In this document: positions 26,173 through 32,038 of the stretch, one piece after another
Layout: every line of letters starts with the position of its first letter
Position numbering within the stretch: position 1 is the first letter of the stretch
Assembly: GCA_018819135.1 (NCBI GenBank)
Contig: JAHJQK010000129.1
Location: 1-32,038, forward strand
Direction: 5' to 3'
DNA: 32,038 nucleotides
Source: Pseudomonadota bacterium
GTDB lineage: Bacteria; Desulfobacterota; SM23-61
Translations under genes and position numbers: made by a program
Notes under the pieces: model-generated
Databases searched by the model: none
Told to the model about the DNA's origin: nothing
Seen by the model: the letters and a program-made list of their open reading frames with translations, nothing else

Positions 26173-26915
26173 AACCGCGCCGTTTCAAAGTTAACCAGGA
26201 AGGTGTCCACGGCCTGGAAGCTTTCATTGACGATCGGGGTGAAATGAGGCATATCCGCCAAGTCCTGCGGCTAAAAGTTGGCGCTGCGGTTGTTCTTTTT
26301 GACGGGGCAGGGAAAGAATATCCCGCGGTCATCTCTCATATTGCTGCGGATAAAATATCTTTTAAACTTTTCCCGGGAATATCCCTCTCTACTGCCGAGT
26401 CACCCTTGAAAATCATTTTGGGTGTGGGTCTGTTGAAGGCTGCCAAGTTCGATTGGCTGATGCAAAAAATTACAGAGTTGGGAGTCGCCGAGATCATCCC
26501 CTTTGCTTCCGAGCATGTCGTTCCCCAATGGGAAGGAGAAAAAAACCGTTCGAGAAAATTGCGCTGGGAGAAGATCGTTTCCGAGTCTGCCAAGCAATGC
26601 CAGCGGACAAGGGTTCCTCGCATCCATTTTCCCTGCTCCTTCGCCGCCGCCCTGAACAAGGAATTTGAAAAAACCCTTAAATTTTTTCTCTGGGAAAGGG
26701 AAAAAACGGGGGCGCTCGAGGATGCCTTTAGGGAAGCGGCATCCTCGATCTACGTTCTGGTTGGTCCGGAGGGAGGGTTTTCTGAGCAAGAAGCCCTGCG
26801 GGCCCAACAAGCCGGTTTCCGGCCGATCCGCCTCGGGCCAAGGATCTTACGCGCAGAAACCGCTGGAGTCGCGATTGTCTGCTTGCTCCAATTTCTCCTG
26901 GGCGATCTGAACTGA
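26169..26915 (+). CDS. rsmE: 16S rRNA m3U1498 methyltransferase
   Basis: A 248-residue SPOUT methyltransferase that modifies U1498 in the 30S decoding region. The N-terminal PUA-like domain carries RHIRQVLRLKVG, and the knot has LVGPEGGFSEQE and RLGPRILRAETA. Length is normal and the start overlaps the prmA stop. Confidence 0.96.
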
Positions 26916-26981
26916 GGATAAATTTGTTCTTGCCTCTGCTTCATCCCCCTTTTATAATTTGGCCAAATCCCTTGGATAGGA

Positions 26982-27764
26982 ATGAAAATGAAGTGTAAAC
27001 GTTGCCACATTCAAGTTCCAGATGATGCCGACCACTGCCCAAAGTGCGGGCAGGATTTGGTTTCTTTGCGCCAGTTGTTGAAGATCTCTTACGAAGAGGA
27101 ACTGGCCCACCTCGAAGATCAGGGGATTCAACCCCCTAAGGTGGACCCACTCCCTGCTCAAGGTCAACAAGAAAGCCCGGCGATCATGGACGGCCCACGA
27201 ATCATTTTAGATTCCCGCGGGGCTGATTATGGCCCCAATTACGGCCCCGGATTTGCCGTCACGGATCCGCTCTCCGCTGAAGAACTTTCTGAGAAAGAGG
27301 AAAAAACTGCCGGCTGGGAACGCGCCCTGAAGGGAGGATTTTGGCTCCGGCTTATGGCTTTTGCTGTTGATCAGCTAATCCTTTTCCTCATCTTTGTCAT
27401 CTTTATCGTATGCGGGTTACTCGCCGTTGAATTGTCACCCGGAAGAGGTCCAGAAATTTCCTATTGGAATCTGCTGCGCCTCATTCTGCCTGCTCTTGTT
27501 CCTTTAGGTCTAATGCTGGTCCTGTCTTATTTCGCTTTTTTCCATGGAGCCTGGGGTCAGACCATTGGCAAAATGATCTTTGGCCTTCGGGTAGTCCAGG
27601 TCAATGGTCAACCTTTGACTTTTTCCCGAGCTCTGGCTCGGGTAATCGCCTATGCCTTTTCAGCGGTACCCCTCTTTCTCGGGTTTTTTTGGGTAGGATT
27701 CACCTCCAACAAACGCTCCTGGCATGATAGGATTACCGGCACCATGGTGGTACGAGAGCAATAA
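26982..27764 (+). CDS. RDD-family membrane protein with N-terminal zinc ribbon
   Basis: A 260-residue protein. An N-terminal zinc ribbon has CKRC (C5, C8) and CPKC (C19, C22). A Pro/Gly-rich linker of about 90 residues leads to a C-terminal RDD domain starting at GGFWLRLMAFAVDQLIL, with about three transmembrane segments and the typical GQTIGKMIFGLRVV and SWHDRITGTMVV motifs. RDD proteins have been linked to ion or small-molecule transport, but the function here is unknown. It follows rsmE by 66 bp. Confidence 0.88.
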   Translation: MKMKCKRCHIQVPDDADHCPKCGQDLVSLRQLLKISYEEELAHLEDQGIQPPKVDPLPAQGQQESPAIMDGPRIILDSRGADYGPNYGPGFAVTDPLSAEELSEKEEKTAGWERALKGGFWLRLMAFAVDQLILFLIFVIFIVCGLLAVELSPGRGPEISYWNLLRLILPALVPLGLMLVLSYFAFFHGAWGQTIGKMIFGLRVVQVNGQPLTFSRALARVIAYAFSAVPLFLGFFWVGFTSNKRSWHDRITGTMVVREQ

Positions 27765-27846
27765 GCGAAAAGAAGGGATCAAGGGGCCAAGAGGTCAAGT
27801 GCCCATCAAGGGAAAAATTGGCTGAAAACATCGAACGAAAAAATAC

Positions 27847-27874
27847 TTGACTAAATGGGGGAGGGCATTATAAT
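27847..27874 (+). promoter_or_regulatory. Sigma-70 promoter of tRNA-Phe
   Basis: TTGACT (27847-27852) and a perfect TATAAT (27869-27874) are 16 bp apart, with the GGGGGAGGGC stretch between. The tRNA begins 55 bp downstream of the -10 hexamer. This is the strongest promoter seen in the window. Confidence 0.7.
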
Positions 27875-27928
27875 AAAAACCTTAGGATTGGAAGGCGCCA
27901 TCCATTTTTTTATAGTTTTGATCATCAA

Positions 27929-28004
<76 letters not shown>

Positions 28005-28013
28005 AAGAAAATA

Positions 28014-28058
28014 AGGGGTTACAGCGATTTTGAAGGTCCTGTAGCCCCTTGTTTTTTT
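28014..28058 (+). terminator. Rho-independent terminator of tRNA-Phe
   Basis: AGGGGTTACAG (28014-28024) pairs with CTGTAGCCCCT (28039-28049), 11 bp including one G-U pair, followed by a run of seven T (28052-28058). It starts 10 bp after the tRNA. Confidence 0.85.
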
Positions 28059-28150
28059 GACTGTGCTAAATTTGTGCTAATTTGCATAGGAAATTCCTTT
28101 TTGGACACGGATGAACACAGATTTTCAGGATAAACTAAAAAGAAAATAAT

Positions 28151-28180
28151 TATCTGCGGTTATCTGCGTAAATCTGCGTC
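28151..28180 (+). repeat. Short tandem repeat, 10-bp period
   Basis: TCTGCG occurs three times with 10-bp spacing in (T/A)ATCTGCG units. Just upstream (about 28104-28121) is a GGATGAACACAG segment. This combination is a familiar intergenic repeat in environmental genomes; no function is known to me. Confidence 0.6.
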
Positions 28181-28209
28181 CTATTAAATTTAAGGTGGGC
28201 GGTGATAGC

Positions 28210-28332
28210 TTAAAGGTACCCATACCAGAACCCGCAGAAGATGATTCCCAGAAGATTCAGGGTGGGAATGGTCAGGGGAAAAGTGGTTCTCACCCACTCG
28301 ATGAATTTTTGAAGGGGTTTGAGGGCGCCCTC
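28210..28332 (-). pseudogene. C-terminal fragment of a membrane protein gene
   Basis: On the minus strand 40 codons, bounded upstream by a stop (28333-28335) and ending at TAA 28210-28212, read like a membrane protein tail: KPLQKFIEWV followed by LNLLGIIFCGFWYGYL. There is no start codon or ribosome-binding site. The fragment ends at the edge of AT-rich palindrome A, which suggests it was cut there. Confidence 0.35.
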
Positions 28333-28336
28333 TTAT

Positions 28337-28408
28337 AACTTTTAAACTTTTAAGGTTTTCAGGCTTTTTCCCCCACAATAACCCAAATTCTTTAAAAGTT
28401 TAAAAGTT
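28337..28408. repeat. AT-rich palindrome A
   Basis: A perfect 17-bp inverted repeat: AACTTTTAAACTTTTAA (28337-28353) and its reverse complement (28392-28408) around a 38-base loop. Each arm has internal repeats of ACTTTTAA. A second, closely similar palindrome lies at 31362-31424, 3.0 kb away. Confidence 0.8.
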
Positions 28409-28731
28409 TCCTTGGAAGGTCGGGCATGGAATTAATTATGGGCGGATTGAGGGATCTATTTGGGGTGAAGAGTAAAGCTAAAAATTCCTACTTAGACAAA
28501 TCGGTCGAAGATTGCCACAAGAAACGTACAATATCGAGAGGCCGCTTAATAAAGATGACTTGCTTTTCATTGTCTATAAATTTTACCTCTTATCTTAATT
28601 CACCTTTATACAACGAAATCTGACAATAAAAACCATGCCTTCACGCCTCCTTGCCTTTTTCACTTGCTTTTTTTTCATTTTAAGCTATAAAAAATTCTCT
28701 ATCACTTCTTGGATAGCCGATATCCATCTCC

Positions 28732-29493
28732 ATGAAAAACATGCCACCCACATTTGACTACGCAGCCTTTGAAATCAGATATGCTGCCGGGCATTTATAT
28801 TTTGATAGATGCGGGCAGGTTCTTCTGGATATTGACAGAAAATGCCCGGGCTGGACGGTGACTAGCGTCACTCCTCAGACCGGGACCCTGGAAAACCCCA
28901 GCAAATGGTTAGTCGCTAATTTCAATAACCAAGTATTCACCTTTACTGCCCAAAAGGCATGGAAATTAGAAATGGGGGAAATTGCAAAGGAAATTTCTGG
29001 CTTATGGAACATAATTCAAGCAAATTTAGGACTTGAGGAATTCCTGAGAATAGGTTTCCGACTAAACTATCTTTTGCCTACTGAATCGGAGGAGGAGGCA
29101 GACCGACGACTTAAAAAATCTGAAATCAATCTGATGATGCCACAGTCAGTGCTCGATGATGGCTATAGTATCAAAAATCGGCAACTTATCGCAGTTCTCG
29201 TTAAGGATGGTACGGAATATCGTGTCGAATTGGCTGCAGTGATACGCCATGAGGGTTTAGTTCCTCCCGATCTCGTGAGAACCGATCCTCGATTACTTTC
29301 TAAGAAGCAAAAGGAAATTCGAATAGCAAAATTAAAACAAATGGCTGAATATTCCGCAAATCCGACGTTTGCAGTGAATCTTAATGTTGATTGTGTAAGG
29401 TTCAGCCCTGAGACTCTATCGGTCGAGGAATTCATTCTGAAGCAAGCGCAAGTTGTAGACCAGACCTTTCTACCTGTATTAAGGAAACTATGA
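28732..29493 (+). CDS. Unknown protein, first gene of a three-gene accessory operon
   Basis: A 253-residue protein with no signal peptide or transmembrane segment and no family I can name with confidence. It looks like a mixed alpha/beta soluble protein; a TIGR04255-like architecture (about 250-residue proteins often encoded beside another small gene) is a weak possibility. The segment LGLEEFLRIGFRLNYLLP and a C-terminal NLNVDCVRFSPETLS strand-like block stand out. The region upstream is AT-rich, so the ATG at 28732 is assumed. The next gene overlaps by 4 bp (ATGA). Confidence 0.75.
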   Translation: MKNMPPTFDYAAFEIRYAAGHLYFDRCGQVLLDIDRKCPGWTVTSVTPQTGTLENPSKWLVANFNNQVFTFTAQKAWKLEMGEIAKEISGLWNIIQANLGLEEFLRIGFRLNYLLPTESEEEADRRLKKSEINLMMPQSVLDDGYSIKNRQLIAVLVKDGTEYRVELAAVIRHEGLVPPDLVRTDPRLLSKKQKEIRIAKLKQMAEYSANPTFAVNLNVDCVRFSPETLSVEEFILKQAQVVDQTFLPVLRKL

Positions 29494-30122
29494 GTGGAGA
29501 GTTAACTGCAGCAACTTTAACAGAAGAAACATGGAAAGATATTCCTTTCGGTCTTCTTTCTGTAAGTGATGACCAAACGGGCCTTGTTTTACGCGAGACA
29601 ATTTACATCCGCACTACAGACCTTGACAAGGAACGCCCCCAGCCTGCGTCAAGTAGAAGAGGTTTTGAGAGAGAGTCGGTTAAAGCGCTTGAGTCTGATG
29701 ACAGGGAAATCTTAAACCTGGCCTTCGACAGGATCTCCCAAGCACTTCAAGCCAATTTTCAGATGGCCGAACTCTCTAATTGTTTCGATGAATGGAAAGA
29801 TTTGTTAGAAGAAGCTTCGAGAAAGGTTGGGAGTTTTACAAGTAATCATCGCAAGATTTTAGGTTCTCTGCTTTCCGTTCTTGGTGGCAAGGATATCTCC
29901 GATTTTGATAATGAAACTTTACGCACATTTCAAAATGCAACTAACATCCTGCGATTACCCCGGGCTAGTAGGCAAGATGCTGGACGTATAATCACAGATC
30001 TTTTAAAGCAGAAAAAGAAGATACTAATGCCGTTGGCCATAGAGGAATCGGTCAAGGATAGAACCGAAGTTCTCGATGATATGATGGCCCAGCTTATACG
30101 TAAGAGCCGCAACGATCAGTGA
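29490..30122 (+). CDS. Unknown protein, second gene of the accessory operon
   Basis: A 210-residue, mainly helical, charged protein without signal peptide or membrane segment. The N-terminal ~55 residues look beta-rich (IPFGLLSVSDDQTGLVLRET), and the rest is helical, ending in KDRTEVLDDMMAQLIRKSRN. Its start overlaps the first gene by 4 bp and its stop overlaps the GTG of the PIN-like gene by 2 bp, so the three genes form one tightly coupled unit. I do not recognise a family. Its position directly before a PIN-like gene is compatible with an antitoxin or partner role, but that is inference from layout. Confidence 0.75.
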   Translation: MSGELTAATLTEETWKDIPFGLLSVSDDQTGLVLRETIYIRTTDLDKERPQPASSRRGFERESVKALESDDREILNLAFDRISQALQANFQMAELSNCFDEWKDLLEEASRKVGSFTSNHRKILGSLLSVLGGKDISDFDNETLRTFQNATNILRLPRASRQDAGRIITDLLKQKKKILMPLAIEESVKDRTEVLDDMMAQLIRKSRNDQ

Positions 30123-30890
30123 GTGACGATAGCTACACTTTTCTCGATACCGACATCCACAGACTTGATTTCGATCCCCCTGTGAGAACAGCCGCTGAGG
30201 CTGTGTTTGAAACCAACCATCCCACTGCCATTTCAGCCTTCTCTCTTGTAGAGCTTAAGGGAAATTACATACAAAACCTCATTCGAAAGAGCGTTCGCGA
30301 AGATTCGCAGTTCTGGTGGTAGGCGATCTTCCCTCATGTTCGCCCAATTGATAAGTCTGCTGGGCGGGGTTGATTATCCGATCAATCCTTGGCAGGAAGC
30401 TCGGCGGCAATTGCTTACCCACCTCGATGCGCAGATTGCGGTTAGTTGGGAAGAGTTTCGAAGCAGCATCGATAAGATTTTTGATGATTTTGAATGCACA
30501 AGAGCAACCGAACCTCCAACAGACGGTGGGGAGCGATGGTCTGCTGTTGTTCCGCATTGCACTAAAGCCAATACCAGATGCACTGTGGTGAGTTACGTAG
30601 CACGGCACATTGATAACCTGAAAAGACTTCTTGAGGCTCTTTCTTCACTGAATCCGACAGACATAACAGAGGAACTCAGGAGTATTAGGAAGGTTGCGGC
30701 GGAAACTATAAAGAATACATACCCCTGGGAAGGCACTACTTGTCGATCTGTAGGTGACCTCCTGATAGGCCTACAAAGTAGATCAGGGAAGGTTTTGATC
30801 TCATCAAACTATAAAGAACATGCCCAAATGTGCGCCCCTTTAGGATACACATTCAAAGAATTCCCGGTTAGCAGTATACGATCTAAATAA
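30119..30890 (+). pseudogene. PIN-like nuclease gene with one frameshift
   Basis: Two frames together make one ~256-residue protein. The 5' frame (GTG 30119 to TAG 30322) begins YTFLDTDIHRLDF, a PIN-like first strand with acidic residues, and continues through ISAFSLVELKGNYIQN. The second frame is open from about 30252 to 30890 and holds IRSSGGRRSSLMFAQLISLL, ending in VGDLLIGLQSRSGKVLISSN and LGYTFKEFPV, which resembles the last part of a PIN domain. The switch falls between about 30252 and 30322. A sequencing error, a real mutation or programmed frameshifting are all possible. The GTG is coupled to the preceding gene. Confidence 0.6.
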
Positions 30891-31361
30891 CGTAGCAATA
30901 TTATGCTCGGCTTTTCAGGTACTCGCTTTCACCCCTCCATCCCTCTCATGTCCAATTTAATTTTCCCTTTCTCCTTCTTTTTCAACAAACACCTTAACAC
31001 ACCCCATTTCCGAGCATCAAACCCGAATAAATCATAACCTTTACAGAATTTCCACCGTGTTAAGTATCCCCCTAAACACCCCTAAACACCGGTAAACACC
31101 CTCCATACTTCTCAGCTTGGATGGAGAAGGAACCAGAATCATCGCCACTAATAAGACCCACTTGGATACGGTGTTTAGGTGTTTGTCCGGTGTTTACCCC
31201 CCTACCTTACACCCTCTCTCAGAAGGATCTCAGCAAAAATATTCTAGATTCGATAAAGAGTGGCGACGGTGTTAAGGTGTTTAGGTGACTTCAGGGGGGG
31301 GAGGATAAATTTTTGAGAAGAGAATGGACAGGAAGAAAAACTTTAGGTCGGTTTCCAAACC
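30891..31361. repeat. Iteron-like cluster of TAAACACC / GGTGTTTA repeats
   Basis: A non-coding stretch with repeated octamers. On the plus strand TAAACACC occurs at 31073, 31083 and 31093, exactly 10 bp apart, with relatives at 30987 (AAACACC) and 30994. In the opposite orientation GGTGTTTA or a one-base variant occurs at 31170, 31178, 31189, 31268 and 31276. The two groups face each other across about 70 bp. Ordered direct repeats at helical spacing are typical of replication origins or of cooperative protein-binding sites. No Rep gene is seen in the window. Confidence 0.7.
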
Positions 31362-31424
31362 TTTAAACTTTTAAGAATTTTCCCGATCAAAGGCCAAATC
31401 TGGCTATTCTTTTAAAAGTTTAAA
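31362..31424. repeat. AT-rich palindrome B
   Basis: TTTAAACTTTTAA (31362-31374) and its exact reverse complement (31412-31424) enclose 37 bases. Arms and loop length closely match palindrome A (28337-28408), so the two are copies of one element bracketing about 3 kb. Confidence 0.75.
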
Positions 31425-31431
31425 TTTCACC

Positions 31432-31593
31432 GATGGAATTCAACCACCCAAGCCCGTCAAAGCAATCTTGAAGGTGGAGAAGAACAGGGACGGAAAGACC
31501 GGGAAGACCAACTTGTATTTCGATTACCCTCGCTCCAGGATTATGACCAATGAGGAATATATGAATGAGTTTGGAGAGGTCATGAAGATTTAG
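31432..31593 (+). pseudogene. C-terminal gene fragment next to palindrome B
   Basis: About 53 codons ending at TAG 31591-31593 read as plausible protein: PPKPVKAILKVEKN, then LYFDYPRSRIMTNEEY. The frame is open into palindrome B but has no start codon or ribosome-binding site. It looks like the tail of a gene whose front was replaced by the palindrome. Family not recognised. Confidence 0.4.
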
Positions 31594-32038
31594 AAAAGGG
31601 CCGGTCAATTGTTGGGAAAAAGGAGAGCTTTGAATTGTGATAGACAGGCTTTAAAAAGTAAGACAGTATCACGTTATCTCCGAACCTCGCTTTCACCTGC
31701 TATGTAGATTGTCAAGCCCCAAATAAAGAGACCTCGTTCTTTTTGAGAAAAGATGAAACCTATATCCCCAGCCTGCTATCCGTGCTCAAAAGGTATTCCC
31801 TGATTCAATAGTGTGCTGCTCAATCGACTTCGAGCAAACAGAGCATTTCCTGATAATTGTGGGTCCGGGTATCATTCAAGTCCTCCCTTTGTGGCCCAAC
31901 GCCTGCGTAACCAGCGCGAGCAGACCAGGCCGAAGAAAAAACAAAGCCGCTTATCGAGCGTCTGGTTCACGCGGTGGTTCGGCGACTCTCTGCCTGGCTT
32001 GCTACTTCTTGGTACGAGAACTCCTGCAGCCTGGCATT
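31594..32038. other. Non-coding right end of the window
   Basis: No gene of credible length was found in 445 bp. An attC-like palindrome occupies 31894-31983, and CTCGCTTTCACC at 31686-31697 also occurs at 30922-30933. The window ends before any following gene begins. Confidence 0.5.
31894..31983. other. Possible attC-like (integron cassette) site
   Basis: GCCCAAC (31894-31900, fits RYYYAAC) and GTTCGGC (31977-31983, one mismatch to GTTRRRY) are six-of-seven complementary. Between them GCGTAACCAGCGC (31905-31917) is an imperfect inverted match to GCGTCTGGTTCACGC (31958-31972). The 90-bp span suits an attC site. No integrase is in the window, and the core-site fit is imperfect. Confidence 0.3.

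Larger units (their letters stand above)
28005..28731. other. Non-coding start of the accessory region
   Basis: Over 700 bp follow the tRNA without a convincing gene. They hold the terminator, a tandem TGTGCTAA repeat (about 28062-28081), three TCTGCG repeats at 10-bp spacing (28151-28180), a 40-codon gene fragment (28210-28332) and AT-rich palindrome A (28337-28408). A 65-codon ORF at 28426-28623 starts just after the palindrome but has no recognisable domain and no clear ribosome-binding site, so it was not called. Confidence 0.6.

Noticed and set aside
28426..28623. 65-codon plus-strand ORF after palindrome A
   Set aside because: No recognisable domain, no clear ribosome-binding site, and its second half reads like AT-rich non-coding DNA.
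28005..32038. CRISPR array
   Set aside because: Repeats here are short octamers or palindromes without regular 25-40 bp repeat and spacer units, and no cas genes were seen.

Overview
The window looks like chromosomal DNA from an anaerobic, uncultured deltaproteobacterium-like organism (Desulfobacterota). This is inferred from gene content and family resemblance only; no search was run. The supporting genes are a Tat-exported [NiFe] hydrogenase operon, selenocysteine synthase (selA), a TRAP transporter, a sigma-54 response regulator, the xseA-xseB-ispA-dxs cluster, and many short palindromic repeats between genes.

Layout. 1-4932 (+): hydrogenase operon with small subunit, large subunit, cytochrome b, maturation protease, hypC and hypA. 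4967-7752 (-): a FliA-type sigma factor, an NtrC-type regulator and a small excisionase-type HTH protein. 7833-10765 (-): a QueG-like double-cluster Fe-S protein and a family 5 solute-binding lipoprotein. 10904-16312 (+): a lipid/diacylglycerol kinase, then exonuclease VII and isoprenoid precursor genes in a tight operon. 16298-20438 (-): dctP-dctQ-dctM TRAP genes followed by a lipoate-protein-ligase-like gene. 21056-24725 (-): a TrmH-type RNA methyltransferase, an HNH endonuclease, selA, a gutted iron-alcohol dehydrogenase and a small unknown protein. 25264-27764 (+): prmA, rsmE and an RDD membrane protein. 27929-28004: tRNA-Phe. 28005-32038: an accessory, lower-GC-looking region with an unknown three-gene operon (third gene frameshifted and PIN-like), two matching AT-rich palindromes, an iteron-like repeat cluster, gene fragments and a possible attC-like site.

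The main discovery is in the hydrogenase large subunit. It looks split by stop codons, but there is no frameshift. Two in-frame TGA codons (1594-1596 and 1603-1605) sit exactly where the two cysteine codons of the N-terminal nickel-binding RxCGxC motif belong, and the protein continues in the same frame to a normal C-terminal DPCxxC motif. A stem-loop with a GU-containing loop (1623-1639) lies 17 nt beyond the second TGA, in the range expected of a bacterial SECIS, and selA is encoded about 21 kb away. The simplest reading is a UxxU hydrogenase: two selenocysteines in the N-terminal motif, rather than the single C-terminal selenocysteine of classical [NiFeSe] enzymes. The partner small subunit also has Asp at the usual second Cys of the proximal Fe-S cluster motif.

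Other points of note are a GAFTGA-loop variant (RAFTNA) in the NtrC-type regulator, a non-autonomous-looking 318-bp element with 14-bp terminal inverted repeats and a 10-bp target duplication next to the putative selA operon promoter, and several families of small palindromes.
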